Positions 11,169-23,750 are shown, counted from the first letter of the stretch. The stretch: DNA of 64,000 bases from Fallopia convolvulus (GCA_964016875.1 OZ024721.1:11214109-11278108), one strand, 5' to 3'. Translations and numbers: made by a program. Notes: generated by a model not told the origin, from the letters alone.

Positions 11169-11272
11169 TTAATCATGGGCCTATTAAGCCTTATCATATT
11201 TTTAGGTAATCACCTCTTTGTTAATCATGGGCCTATTAAGCCTTATCATATTTTTAGGTAATCACCTCTTTG
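11169..11272. repeat. Perfect 52-bp tandem duplication
   Basis: 11169-11220 and 11221-11272 are identical copies containing CATGGGCCTATTAAGCC. A third, partial CATGGGCCTCTTAAG lies just upstream near 11141. The perfection suggests a recent event. Confidence 0.95.
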
Positions 11273-11879
11273 TTAATAAGTGAAGTTTTTTCCTCTTCCA
11301 CCCAAAAAAAAAGTGAATTTTTTTCCTCGTAATATGTGAAAATGCACTTCTAGACTCGGTCATCACCATCATCATTCGTCTTCCTTTCTCTCTTGTTCGA
11401 ACTCAAAACAAATACTAACACAAGCTAGAAATCATTCATACACTCATCCAATCGATTCCATTATTTTTTTGGGTCGGGAAACCGCGACATCACGCAGTTT
11501 CGTATTTGTTTAATACTAAAGAATATTTGAACAATAGCTTAAAAATTATATGTTAATAATTTTGTGTGTGATTCAAGACATTCCAACTAATAAATAATTG
11601 TTTCGACGCTTTTGAGTTCAATTGCATTATGAAATTATGCAATATAGCAAATGATAAAAACATTTTAATTAAGAGTTGTAAAAGTAGTTTGTGTAACATC
11701 AATTTTCAAACGCTCATAACTTTTTACTCAGGTGTCATGTTAAAACATATAATATATCAAATCGAAACTCTTGAAAAAAGAAACATATATACTAAAAAAA
11801 TTGGATTGAGGGTGGGGGGCATGGTCACCTCTAGTCCTACTATAGTTCTGCCTTTGTAAATACCCATCTATGATTATTG
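11273..11879. other. Intergenic sequence, nothing assigned
   Basis: AT-rich, with a GGGTGGGGGGCATGG patch near 11810. The 76-codon open frame at 11629-11859 has no recognisable domain. Confidence 0.4.
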
Positions 11880-12130
11880 TAATTGTGTGCTGAAAAAACC
11901 TGAAATAGTCAGAGAGAGAAAGTTATAGAGAGCTTGAGAGATTAGATTAAGCTGATTAGATTATTATTGATTAGGAAAATCAAGTCTTCTAATTTTTGAA
12001 ATCTTCAAATCTAGTGAAAGTCCACTTACTTGGTAGTAACCCTAGACGTAGTCATTCTCACAAATTAGGTTAACAAATTCTCTTGTTTCTTTGTTCTTAT
12101 TCGTTTCAATTCTTCTCTTTTAAATATATG
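11880..12130 (+). mobile_element. Possible Ty1/copia LTR remnant
   Basis: The order GAGAGAGAAAG, a long purine-rich stretch, GTAACCCTAGACGTAGTC and TTCTCTTGTTTCTTTGTTC resembles the 3' part of plant copia LTRs. No partner LTR, primer site or coding region is present. Confidence 0.35.
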
Positions 12131-12543
12131 TATGTCCCACCTCCCACCCTTAGTGTAGGATGTCAAATTTTCTAACCGTCTCAAACATAAATTAGAAAAA
12201 TCACATTATGAAAAGCTTTGATAAGCCCAATTAGATTGGTCCCGCACCATTTTATGTAGGTGAGTGTGGGTTGCCCACTATCATAATAAAGGTATTGAAA
12301 AATAAAATAAAGTTTCATACACCATTAGTGGGTTATCATGATTATTGATTTCCACTAAGTTCAATCAACGCGGAAACAAAAAGTAAGTGTTGACAATGGA
12401 AGATGTTTAAAATTGAGAGAATTTAAAAGAAAACAAAGGTTAAATGCTAGGATTAGCTACATACATAACATAATCATCGTCGAAGAACAACAATATATAT
12501 AGCTACTATATAACATAAGTGATGAATTTTTATAAGAATAGAA
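12131..12543. other. 3' flank of the HMA-domain gene
   Basis: Lies downstream of the minus-strand gene ending at 12544. The nearest part (about 12440-12543) is presumably its 3' UTR. No other feature recognised. Confidence 0.4.
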
Positions 12544-13031
12544 TTACATATAAGATTGATCTAGTAGGGTGGTTTGATCTGCAGCTTCCCAGCTACTCGC
12601 CGTCTTCCCGATCTTATGAAGCACCTTCATCACTTGCTCCTCCGTTACGTTTCCCGTCACCGTTACTTTGTTCAATTGCCTGTCGATGTTGTACGTTTCT
12701 ATATCTGATCAATCGAACCCATGTTATTAAAACCCCAACAAAAAAAAGAGCATAAAATAAAAAACAGATTGATTTTAGGGTTGTTCTACAATTAGCACGT
12801 ACAAGCTTATAAATCGACCATGATTAATTGATTTCCATTCGTACCTTTGATCTTCTTAATGGACTTTAAGATCTTCTTGATGCAGTCTTCACAGTGTAAA
12901 CCAACCTTCAACTCTATCACCTAAATTGGCAATCCAAATTAAATCAAATGAAAAGTAATTAATCAAGATCAACAAATTGAAAAAATAATACGAAAAGAGA
13001 AATTGAATTGAATTGGAGTTGATACTTGCAT
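12544..13031 (-). CDS. ATX1-like heavy-metal-associated (HMA) domain protein
   Basis: Three exons on the minus strand: 13026-13031 (only two codons, Met-Gln), 12845-12920 and 12544-12704, each bounded by GT...AG. The product is 80 residues, ending in a TAA stop. One HMA fold fills most of it. The metal-binding loop is GLHCEDCIKK (Cys12 and Cys15 of a CxxC motif), followed by a lysine-rich helix and the strand LNKVTVTGNVTEEQV. Such proteins bind Cu(I) or related ions in the cytosol and act as metallochaperones. There is no C-terminal CaaX box (it ends QSYM), so it is not an isoprenylated HIPP. The second exon joins in frame only if translation begins at the second ATG; an ATG 7 nt upstream is out of frame in this splice model. 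Confidence 0.85.
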
Positions 13032-13084
13032 TTCCCATTGTTGAGAGATCGAAAATTGGGATTTTTGGAAGAGTGGAGAAGGAG

Positions 13085-13091
13085 ATTTATA
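13085..13091 (-). promoter_or_regulatory. TATA box of HMA-domain gene
   Basis: TATAAAT on the minus strand, about 55 bp upstream of the start codon, implying a short leader of roughly 25 nt. Confidence 0.6.
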
Positions 13092-13985
13092 TTTTAAGAG
13101 TTTAAAGTTAGCTGTGCTTTGAGCTTAAAGGACGGTGGGATGGGTATTAGATTCTTACTCTCTATCTTTACCTTGATGGAAAGAACTTTGTTTAAAGTTG
13201 AGAACCACTTTTTTTTTTTTTTTGGGTTTGTGTGACGAGCAAATTTCTTTTGTTCCTATCTTTGTTGACAATTTTCAGTGTGAATCCTGGAAAACTTGTA
13301 ATAAGTGGTTTGGTGGCACTTGCAATTGTTAATTTACAATTATAATTACAATACAAAGGGAGGAGATTTGAATATGTTATCTTGGGTTATAAAATACCAG
13401 CTTCACTTGTAATTTATTAATTGAGCCGACAAGCCTTAATTATGTAAGGACTTGGCATTTTTGTGAAAACAATGATTACTTCAATGGTGTCTTGGTTTTA
13501 GCCATTTAGGGTACTTTTTAAAAAAAAAAAAAATTGAGCTAGCCCCAACTCTTTCATAGAAGATGGGCTAGGCCCAAATCCAGAGCAAACACTTAATGTC
13601 CAATGTAAAGATGCACCCGCATTACAAACATAATTTATTTATTTATTTGTTTGAAGTTGGTCATTTTGCAGTGATTATCCAATTACATAGCAATAGTTAT
13701 ATTCGGGCATTTGGTTCGGCGGTTAAGCCTCTTGAGTAATACTTTGAGGTAACTGTTTCGAATTTTACAAACGGCGGTTTCCATTTAAGGGATGAGAACT
13801 GGTTAATGCTCGAAGGAAGGTCTTGAATTTCCCTTAAATGGGTTTGGAAATTCAAGCAAGTCAAAGAGGACGCCAAAAAAATGTGAGCGATTCTGCAATA
13901 TACTCCATGTCTTCTCGCCATGTCTTGTTGGAGGCAGATTAAATGGATGCACTAATTGAGTTCTCCTTCAATTCTTCTCTTCAAT
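13092..13985. other. Promoter-distal and intergenic sequence
   Basis: Poly-T and poly-A tracts near 13211 and 13520. The segment 13700-13860 has words resembling pol III boxes A and B, but they are too degenerate to call a SINE. No gene. Confidence 0.35.
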
Positions 13986-14670
13986 GTCTTGCACAATCTC
14001 AAGATCTCCCTTCGAGACATGCAAAAAAAGGAGGGGGAGGGGGAGAGGCCCTCTAATCCATCTTTGATGTCTAAGTCAGAAAGGGCCGAAATTATCGATG
14101 TGTCGATATGCAAACAAGAGAATATACTTTTCTAAGGATGGCTTACTGTATTTGTTGGAGAGGAGGAAGCATAGGTGATTATTGGCCCTCCAAACAAGGC
14201 GAAATTCTATCTTATCCTTAAGATGGAATTCTTACACTCCAATCCAATAAATTGCCATAAAAAAGCATAATAAATAGAAATAAATAACTTATCTCTACCC
14301 TAGCATAATAAATATCCTGAAATAATTGAATATTAAATAACACTCAATATATGAATAAAAAAGATAAATAACACACAATATTTAATTACCGAAAATATCC
14401 ACACACAATTGCTCCTTTAAATCGTATTGTCGATTGCACGTAACTCAATATGTTCAAATCCTCCAAGTCTTACTCACGAGTGTACATGTAGAGTTAGTGG
14501 TGTCAACTTTATTCTTATATTTGTACACCTCATTTATTCGTATTATGAGGGATTCTTAGAAGTATTGTCCCCGTATGGCCAATTAACTAAATGCACAAAA
14601 TCTAAATAAAAGAATAAAAAGTTAAAAAAGAATTATTTTGTTAAAAATGCAAAAAGTATAAAACATTAAT
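13986..14670 (-). mobile_element. Decayed Ty3/gypsy LTR (element H)
   Basis: The stretch near 14030-14090 (GGCCCTCTAATCCATC, then a GATGTCTAAGTC word) matches in order the LTR of element E (about 52432-52460). The remainder keeps the same AT-rich layout. It stands directly beyond the end of the minus-strand pol remnant, where a 3' LTR is expected. Ends are approximate. Confidence 0.5.
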
Positions 14671-14683
14671 TTTCAAAACATGC

Positions 14684-15830
14684 AATGACTTGAAATTGGC
14701 CCTAAGGGTAGAACTTCTTCGAATTGATCACGTTCCAGGTTCCTTGAACCGACTTTCCTGCGCTTCTTGGAGGATGAATGCCCTTGCCTCCAATGCCGTA
14801 ACAACATGGCAAGGTATTTTCCAATTAATTCTGAGCTTTACCATCGGAAGGGTCTTTAGCACTCTCATGACCCATCATAGTACAACGTGACCAACCTGTA
14901 AAGCCTTAGGTTTCATTTGTCAGGCCATAGTGCATTCAGTTGCCCGTGGTAAATTGCTAATCGAGTAGCATATAGAGGGCCCTTTAGTGTAGGTACTTGA
15001 TAATATGAGCTCGCCATCCCAAATCATCCATACCTCCCTTATCGATACCCATGTTCTTCACACAAGGGTGGTACGCGATCTCTAAACGAATGGCATCGTC
15101 ATAATTTAGGTGAACATCTATTGAGAGCATTTCTCTAGTAGGCGAGATCCACTTTGTTCTTGCCCCATATCCCTGACTATTACTTATCTCATCGACTTCC
15201 AAAGTCCACCAAAGGCTACCTCCGTCTTTTGCGAGGTCAACATCAAGATTAAGCCGCCAGTCTTTGGAGATCTATGTTTGGACTTGTGTTTTCATCGCTG
15301 TTATCATCAAACCCAACGACTACCGTTGTCGAGCTTTGTACAACCTTCAAGACATGCACTAGATTAGGACTTGGCTTAATTGTATGACGAGGTGTCCAGA
15401 AATGTTCCATTGTTCATCTAGATGGGACACTGCATGTAACCTCTTGACCACCATATCGTCCACGTACACGTCCATAGTCTTTCCAATGAGTCCACGGACA
15501 AGCCCGCCACCAATCTCTGAAACGTCATCTTAGCGTTTTTCAAACCTAAAAGGCATCACATTGCAACCATAGATCCTTCAAGTTATGAAAAAAGAGGTCT
15601 TCTCTTGATCCTCCTCGTGCATGCACTCATTTTTCCTTAGACACTTTGTTTAGATTATCGTTTTCTTTCTCTTACGTTCATGCCCAGTTTTGACCTACTT
15701 CAAGTAGGATTTTGTCTTAATATCTTGAAGACAAAGGTAGTTAGTACTCTTTCTAGATTTCCAACGCATCTTTAATTGCCTCGATCGGATAACCATAATC
15801 TCAAATCGAGCCATTGCAAAACAAAAGCAC
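14684..15830 (-). pseudogene. Ty3/gypsy pol remnant (RT and integrase C-terminus)
   Basis: Reading the minus strand, 15620-15400 has reverse-transcriptase signatures with frameshifts and stops: DQEKTSF, NVMPF and YVDDMVVK, where the YVDD catalytic motif is still readable. At 14780-14690 the words GTWNVINSKKFYP followed by a stop match the C-terminal end of gypsy integrase/pol. The distance between these parts is far too short for an intact RNase H plus integrase, so large internal deletions have occurred. Not functional. Confidence 0.75.
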
Positions 15831-16440
15831 AAAAATCTATCACGGGAACGAGGCTGCTCGGTCTTGAACTCCAAATTCGGGCCTGTTAGTGTATGCCACT
15901 GGTCTTGACGTCGATTGACAAAGCATAGATAATTTCTTCAGCTTTCCATGAATATAAGCTTCGTCTTCACCCGACCTTTGTAGTGCCCAAACGAAGTGTG
16001 AGAAGTCAGCTTAGTAGTTTTGTGTATTATGCGTGTAGCAGCCTTCAGACACTTTTTCGACCCCTTTCGCAAGAGATTCTGAATTTGGTATCTAAACATG
16101 AACTAAATTACAATTGCTCTTCTTTCTGATCTTCTTAATCATCCCCTTTCCGTAATAGCAGCCTTTAAATGAAGCATTATAATGTTGTTAGGTCACATAT
16201 TATTTTTTAGGGATAATATCCTTTGACCTTTCGATACCGACCTATTTCCCCGGTTGTCAAACAAGCCTAGACCCACCTTCTATATCCTTTCACATGGTGC
16301 TTTAATCAATGGTTGACTTGTGGTATGAGCTCGGGAGTTCGATTCTATGAGTCACGACGAATACGTGGAAACCCACCTCTAACGCCATACCAATTAAGGT
16401 TCGATGGCAGTCAAAGTCTCCACCTTTGCACAACCTTGTT
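15831..16440. other. Decayed flank between elements H and B
   Basis: Probably further degraded retroelement sequence; no motif could be read with confidence. Confidence 0.35.
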
Positions 16441-17310
16441 TGATGAGGTATTTTTCAGTCGTTTTACCTATCAAAGAAACCTTAACTTTACCAAACTCAG
16501 TAGAGCGGTAAGTAAGAGTCGATCCCACAAAGACTCGTGTACTTGTGTTCTTACTTGCGTGCCAAGTAAAGTAAATATGGGGGGGGGGTTGTGGAATTAT
16601 TACCTAACTCTAAGATGCAAATTAAATATAAAGTATAAATGCAAAGATAAATTGTGTTTGCAACAATAAGAGATAAATATGTTCAACTAGTTAAATTCAT
16701 CATAGATATGCTTATTGATCATTCATTCTCTTGATTCTCACTTCACTTGAATAATCTATCGTGGGCTATGATCCAAACATCATGTTTAGTTGATAAAACT
16801 AACAGTCTAGCAACCCTAATCATCTAACAACCTTGAAGAACTTCTAGATCGAATTAAACAACTTTAATAATCAAATATCGATAGAAACAACCACTTGAAG
16901 CAAATAGTCATTCAATTTATTTGTGGATTTATTCCCTTCTACAACTGAATAGCCCGAACGGGTTCAAACAATTATAGATTCTACTTTATCTAACTAATCC
17001 CTAACGGGAATTAATCAGATTGGTTGTAAATTAACCTTGAAATATTATTAGGTGATCAATCTAACAAAACCCTAGATAAACTTTGATTCAATTAAGCATA
17101 TGGAATAAAAATTATTCAAGTTTGTTGAGAATCAATCAAACCTCAAAATATTATTCAATCTATGATTTCAATTAACTAGTCAAAGACAATAAATTTAGCA
17201 ATTCATAATCAAATGAAAGCAAACTTACAAATTTGGTTTCAAGATCTCTTGAGAAAACTCTCTAGAAAATCCTAGTCTACCAAATTGCAATTAGAATTAT
17301 TAAACAAAAG
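16441..17310 (-). repeat. Element B, lower LTR, truncated
   Basis: Begins TGATGAGGTATTTTTCAGTC like the upper LTR at 27717 and follows it with many substitutions and indels to about 17310. The rest of the LTR is missing. Confidence 0.7.
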
Positions 17311-17319
17311 TCAAACTAA

Positions 17320-18240
17320 AGGCTCTTCTTTGAAATTCCACCATACTTATCCAAAACTCACACAAAACAACCAACCTAAAATCCTAAATTCCGGATGGGT
17401 CAAGCTTATACAGGCTAGGAATGATTTTGTGGAGCGCATAAAAATAGGCTTAAAGCTCAAAGAAATGGTGTGTTAAAACATGGATCTTGTAAGGTAGGAA
17501 GGAAAATAATAGGCTAAATAAGAAACATGTCTAAATCGTTTAAATGTCATGCATTCAATCATGTAAAGCAATCTTAAAAAAGAGTTTAAACGCAAATTCT
17601 AGAGCTAGTAATTCACTGTGATGCACTCAAGAATAAGAGAACAAAATATCAATAAAAGGCCAAATAATCTCATAAGGTAAAATATGTCTAGAACTTGAAA
17701 ATAAATCTAAAACTCAAGCTTTTATACATGCTCAATCCTATAGTCAATGTAAGTAATCAAAGATCATGCTCATATCATAGAAACTTCAGCATATCATGTA
17801 AATCATGGGTTAGAATTCATACTTGAATTAGAGAAACAAGAGGCATTACACAATGGGGACCTAAAAATGCAATATTTTTGTATTTTTTTTTTCCAATTTT
17901 TCTGATTTTTTCATTTATCAGGATTTTTAATCAATGCATGCAAAAATAAACATGCCTAATCTAATGCAACTACATGCAATGCAAAAGTAATTCCCTTCCC
18001 CCATGCTTAAAACATACTTTGTCCTCAAAGTAAAGTAAAAAAGAAAAGGAAAGAGAAAAACTCACAAAGGTCTAGCTATCCGGGTAGTGTGGTGGGAAAT
18101 CCGAAGGTGGATACTCTGTCTTCTTCGGGAAATCTATATTCGGACCTGGGGTATATAAACACAACTAAAAACTAATTAACAAGAAAAAGATTGACTGAAA
18201 ATTAAATCTACTCTAAACCTTGCGTTGCCTCCCAAGAAGT
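17320..18240 (-). other. Element B, 3' non-coding region
   Basis: Closely parallels the non-coding region of element F at about 58640-59760. Shared words include ATGGGTCAAGCTTATA, GGATCTTGTAAGGTAGGAA and AATTCCCTTCCCCCA. On the minus strand it contains a stem-loop (18015-18032) followed by the purine tract GGGGGAAGGGAA. Its direct junction to a truncated LTR suggests a deletion or recombination between related elements. Confidence 0.65.
18015..18032 (-). other. RGGA stem-loop, element B
   Basis: Seven-base arms TACTTTG and CAAAGTA enclose the loop AGGA on the minus strand, 12-14 nt before TAAGCATGGGGGAAGGG. See the finding on covarying stem-loops. Confidence 0.7.
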
Positions 18241-18252
18241 GCTTGTTTAACG

Positions 18253-18640
18253 TCAATGATTTGAGCTATGGAATTCGATCTCCTTCCCATCGAATCCCAT
18301 CTTCATGATGCCTTGTGGAATATCAACCATGGTGATTGCAGTCTTTAAGAACGGTCTCCCTAGCAGCATAGAGGCTCTTTCATTCCTCGGTCCCATGTCC
18401 AAAATCAGAAAATCAGTTAAAAATACCAAGGAATCCACTTTGACCAACACATCTTCAACTTTTCCTTTTGGCCTAACAGTGGAATGATCATCTAACTCAA
18501 TGATGATCCGGGTTTCCTTCAGAGGGCCAACATCCAGCTCTTTGTACAAGGATTAGGGTAGGATATTCATCGAAGCACCCAAATCAATCAATGCTTCTTT
18601 CACTTTGGTGCTTCCTATAATGCATCAATGCATAGAATGG
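18253..18640 (-). pseudogene. Element B retropepsin-like protease, broken
   Basis: The minus strand reads VKEALIDLGASMNILP, a stop, then SLYKELDVGPLKETRI and onward through KGKVEDVLVKVDS and MLLGRPFLKTA. DLGAS carries the catalytic aspartate, and the LGRPFL block is the conserved end of Athila/Tat-type proteases. A TAA stop directly after NILP and decay upstream make it inactive. Confidence 0.8.
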
Positions 18641-19498
18641 TGAACATGCCAAGGTCATTGCACTTCTTGGGAAAATGCTTTTGAAACGCAATAGACACAT
18701 GTTCTTTTCCTGCTTCTTGCTTTTCTCTTTCTGACCCCTCTTGATAGTACACAACTCCTTCAACATTTTTTTTTGGTCGAAGGACTCCTTCAACAATTTA
18801 GCATATTGAGGCACACTTTTGATTAATTTCAACAATGGCACATTGACCCCGCATGTACTTAATGTTTCAAAGAGTTCTTTATCATTCTTCAACTTTCGCG
18901 TCTCTTTCAAAGCCTTTGGGAATGGTAGGATAAGCGTATAAGACCTCAGAACGGAACTCGAATTACACTGTCGACGCGAGCAGAACATCAAGTGGCGCGG
19001 CCGCGCTATCACTGGGTCGCGTTCACGCCTCATATGATGCGGTCGCGTCCTCTCCGATTTTGCCCGCATCACAAAGCTCGAGCTCTTTGTTGAAATAAGG
19101 TGGGCTTGGCCCAACATGGTGTTGTCACACCTCCTTCTCTCCATGCCCGCGCTCTTCTACCCCTTCAACGATTTGCTCAATTTGTGTATCTGTTTTGCAC
19201 AACTGTCCTACCACAAGTCTATTGTAAATTGAGATAAAATTCACATTTTGCCTTGGATTGAGCTCTGTCTGTGATAGCAGTTTGTTGGACTCTCTAGCCT
19301 CCAATTTGCTCACCGCATTAGCAATTTGACTGACATGGCTTTCCAACTTTTGAATTTTATACTTTGTCTCTTGATGCAGTTGAGTTAAGGAGCCTTGCAT
19401 TGTAGAAATACTTTGAGTCAGGTATCTGATCATCTCTTCTGTAGACATGGCATTTTGATTTGCTGCCTGAGGACGGGAGTGGAAAGGTGGCCTGTAAG
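18641..19498 (-). pseudogene. Element B gag C-terminal and linker region, broken
   Basis: Two overlapping frames. One holds a coiled-coil-like stretch (STMQGSLTQLHQETKYKIQK, then VSQIANAVSKLEARES, about 19460-19260). The other holds LPFPKALKETRKLKNDKELF and SVPQYAKLLKESF (about 18930-18800), both typical of the gag-to-protease linker in this lineage. The frame changes near 19125. Around 18960-19060 is a GC-rich patch with GCGCGGCCGCGC. Confidence 0.7.
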
Positions 19499-20155
19499 TA
19501 GGGCTGAGTAAACGGATATATCCGATCCGATCCAGTATACCGGATATCCGATATTTTTTCCTTAAAAACCTGATCCGTATCCAATCCGTTATGTGCCGGA
19601 TATCCGGTAAAAAATATCCGATTGGATTGGATATCCGATAGCGGATACCCAAAATATCCGTTTTATAAACTTTTGCCATTTTGAAGATCTGACAACTGAA
19701 CTTTGAAAGATCAGTCGATCTCTGGGAATAGAGATCGAGACTAACCAGTAAAGTTCAAATTACAAATCTAGTCGAGCGCCAGGATTCGATCCTTCGATTC
19801 TTCGTGAATGGGGGAAACGATCTAGCGAACGCCACCTTGAGATCTTAGGGTAAGAGAGGGTTGGGAGAGGGTGAGAGGCCAGATCAATTTGCATTAGAGT
19901 TCGAGTGTTAGAGAAGCTAAAGAGTGAAAGAGAGAGTGGCGGATCAGTAAGAGGAGGCTGAGTGAGTGAGTGTAGACGTGTAGTAGGGTTCTACTTTCTA
20001 CAAAAAAGAGTGTAGGGTTAGAACTTATGGGCTGGAATATCAAATATGGGTTGGGCTGGGCTTAAGTGCCATGTTTCTCCACAAGTTAAATGAGCAACTA
20101 CTCTCAGATCAGAGTAATCAAACGCATTGAGTTTAGTATACTACTATACTATTAA

Positions 20156-22216
20156 CTAGTTGATGACCCGAGCCTTGCCCGAGGACTTTTTTTAAATAAA
20201 AAAAATTATAATATACTAATTTACATATGATATAAGTATTACAATTTAAAAAGTAAAAATAATATTTTTATTATTATTTTGTGATAATATTATTTTGATA
20301 ATAATTAAAAGCAGACATTCTGGATTGGTAGGAGTAGGACAACTCAAACCAGCACAAAAATTGCAACTAAAGGATCCCATTCACTTGTAAATTTTAATGA
20401 CATGAAGCTAAACTAACTAAACCCAAAATGACGGAACACGAACCCAACTGACTCGACTTGATTAATAACACTAAGGGACTATTATTTATTTATTTATTAA
20501 GGGATGCATAATATAGAAAATCAACATAGTTAGAAAAAAAGTCATAGTCAGTGATAGAAATTAATATTAAAAAATAAACAATTACACATAGAAAAATAAA
20601 AAATTGTCATACTTATGAATAAAAAAATTAATCAAAAAAATCAAAAAATGAATATTATAATTATAAGTTATAACTAAAATTATGCTCTACATAAATTATA
20701 AAATTTCCATAAGAAAATAAATATAAAAAATTATAATTATGCTTTGTATTAACATAAAAGTTAACATACTTATGGATAGTATCTATTATATTGGAAAGAC
20801 ATATATAACCATATTATTAAAAAAATTTATCATACTTAATGATAAAAATTATTACAAAACTCTAAAAAATTAATATTAAAACCCATAAATAAAAATATGG
20901 TATCTATTAATTAAAAATATGTCATTTATATAAATCAAAAATTAATATAAAATTCATAATTAAAATTATAATCCGTATTAATTAAAAAGGTTGTCATAAT
21001 TATTGAAATAAATTAATATAAAAAATTTTGTTACTAAAAATATGGTGATTGAGACATGAAAATTTAGTTTTTTTTACCAAAAAAGATATAAAAAATTAAT
21101 AACATTACAAACATTAATTATCATATTTACGTACAAAAAGATTATATAAAAAACTCAATATAATTATAGATGAAAATTTATAAAGTTGTCATTATTATGT
21201 ATAGAAAATTAAATAAAAAATCCAAAAAATTAATATAAAAAAAATCTTGATTAAGAATATGTTCCTCATTAATTAAAAAATGTTCACATACTTATTGAAT
21301 AAAATTAATATAAAAATATAAATATTAATATACCAATTTGTGATTAATATTATGGTTCATATTAAACAAAAATGTTATCATACTTAGGAATAAAAAGTTA
21401 ATATAAAAAACTAAAACATTAATATCAAATTTTGTATTTAAAAGTATGGTCCATACTAATTAAAAATAAAAAATACATGTTTAGAAATATAGCTCATACT
21501 AATTAAAAAAGTTGTTATACTTTTGAATTGAAAGTTAATATAAAAGAATCGGAAAATTTAATATTGAAAATCCGTATTTTATTTGGGATATAAAATTACT
21601 ATTTTATATCGTCATACTTATGGATAAAAACTTAATATTAAAAAACTGTATTTAAAAATATACTTACAAATAGAAAACTTATATAATTTTTTATATTAAT
21701 CCCATTTGTTGATAAAAAAAAACTATCTATGTTACTCTAACAGATTAAGTTAGTAATTTTTATGTGTCATATATATATGGATAGTGATTAACCTATTTAA
21801 GATTAATGGATCAATAATTTTTATTTATTTATCAAGGGATTCGTAATATAGATAATCAACACACTAATAAGAAATTCATATAAAAAATATAAATTCAATA
21901 TAAAATATTCAATTAAAAAATGGTCCATTCATCAAAATTTTAGTAGTTAGATCATGAAATTTCTTACCTTTTTATTTTATCAAAACTTGATTTAAGATAA
22001 ATCATTTACATAAATAGATAAAATGATAAAGATAAAATAATTTTTATTATTTTTTTAAAAATTCGATCCCCAATTTGTTTTCATAAAATGGATAAAAAGG
22101 AATTTAATTGAAATATATAAATTAACAAAAATATAAATTAATTTTTTAAAATATAAGCTGGGGTCAAATTTAATGTGGTGGTTCGAAAAAGTTTAGCTCT
22201 AATATATAGTTATAGA
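20156..22216 (-). mobile_element. Helitron, minus orientation, nested in hAT
   Basis: The 5' end (minus strand, at 22216) reads TCTATAACTATATATTAGAG, then GAACCACC...GACCCCAGC, matching the 5' ends of the Helitrons at 25940 and 51294. The 3' end is CTAG at 20156-20159, with a host A on the + strand side. Just inside are the words CTCGGGCAAGGCTCGGG, but they do not form a good hairpin. About 2.06 kb of AT-rich non-coding sequence; no Rep/helicase. Confidence 0.65.
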
Positions 22217-22229
22217 TGTAGTATATTTT

Positions 22230-22585
22230 ATCAATATTATATGGATAGAAGATAATTAAATATTATAATATAATGAGCATGAACAAAGATAAAAATAATG
22301 GGTAGAGATAAAAATTTATCCAATCTCATTGTAATTTATACTATATGAATAGAAGATAATTAAATATTACAATATAATGAACATGAACAAAGATAAAAAT
22401 AATGGATAGATATAAAAATTTATCCAATCTCATAGTAATTTGAAAAAATATATAAATTATTATACAATATATTTTATCTATACTATGTGGATAGAAGATA
22501 ATTAAATATTACAATATAATGAGCATGAACAAAGATAAAAATAATGGGTAGAGATAAAAATTTATCCAATCTCATAGTAAATTGA
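22230..22585. repeat. Three long tandem AT-rich repeats
   Basis: Copies begin near 22243, 22347 and 22490 with GGATAGAAGATAATTAAATA (the middle copy has GAATAG) and continue through AAAATTTATCCAATCTCAT. Periods are about 104 and 143 bp because the spacers differ. Shorter relatives occur near 23200-23300. Confidence 0.85.
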
Positions 22586-23470
22586 TAAAAAAATATTTAA
22601 TAAGATGAGTGCATAAAATTGGAAATTCCATAAGGTGATATAATTACATAATACATAATTAATTTAAAAAAATATTATTAAAAATACGATGACTGCAATA
22701 TAAATTCTTAATGACGAATTAACCATATATAGGGCTCACAAAATCTAGATATAGATAAAATTAAAATTTTAAGATAGTATAATTCAAAGAAGATAGAAAT
22801 AAAAACATGTTTCCAAAATATCGATATATGATTCTCATCTGCAAGATTTTGTAATATATATCTTGTAATATTTTTTTTGATAGATATCTTGTAATATATT
22901 ATTATTATTATAAAATTAATTATTAAAAATAGATTATCACAAAAAATTCATCTATAGATTGTACCGTACGTAATATATCAATATTATAAATGCCATGATT
23001 AAAATTTTTAATCATTATGATAAATTTATTTATGGTTTACGTAAGAACAAAACTAATATAATTATCACAAAAAAATTTATTATTATTTTTTTATCAGAGA
23101 ATATAAATCAACTTAATATAGTCTTAACAATCAAATATTCCATCTTGCATATGGATATCTATCTTATATCTAGATATTGAAATCGATAATCATATCATAA
23201 TTAAATATTACAATATAATGCAATAATGCATAGTGATAAAAAAAATTATCCATAGAATATAATGCAATAATGAGTAGAGATAAAAATTTATCCAAGCATA
23301 TATACATTGATAAAAAAATTATTAAATAAGTTGAAGGCATAAAATTGGAAATTTCATAAGGTGATTGAATTACATAATATATAATTAATTAAAAAATTAT
23401 TATTAAAAATAGGTTGGCTGTAATATAAATTCATAATGACGAATCTGCCCAAAAGTGCTTCAGGTTTAGA
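22586..23470. other. AT-rich interior of hAT element
   Basis: No coding signal; part of the hAT interior with degenerate relatives of the tandem repeat. Confidence 0.5.
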
Positions 23471-23750
23471 AGATATATATTGATCAGTAAGTATATTATG
23501 TTATATAAATATTATATTCCCTATCTAAAAAAATATAATATATATATACTGAATATTTCGAATATATCCGTTTATCTTAAACCTCGATCCGTATCCGGTC
23601 CGAGTATCGGAAAAATCAGCCAGATCGGATCGGATACGGATCAATTTTAAACGAATAACTTTGGTTACAGATAAATATGGATCGGGGGATCGGCGAATTT
23701 TTCGGATCGGATAAACGGATCGGGGAATTTTGCTCAGCCCTACGTGTAAG

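Larger units (their letters stand above)
19499..23742. mobile_element. hAT-like element, 4.2 kb, without transposase
   Basis: It starts TAGGGCTGAGTAAACGGATA and ends with the complement of TAGGGCTGAGCAAAA. The flanks CCTGTAAG (19491-19498) and CGTGTAAG (23743-23750) make an 8-bp target duplication with one difference. Subterminal regions are filled with GGATATCCGAT-type words. The interior has no transposase and carries a Helitron. A 576-bp relative with the same ends lies at 47178-47753. It splits the gag gene of element B. Confidence 0.85.

Noticed and set aside
13700..13860. SINE-like pol III box A and B words
   Set aside because: Both boxes are degenerate; no A-rich tail or target duplication was found.
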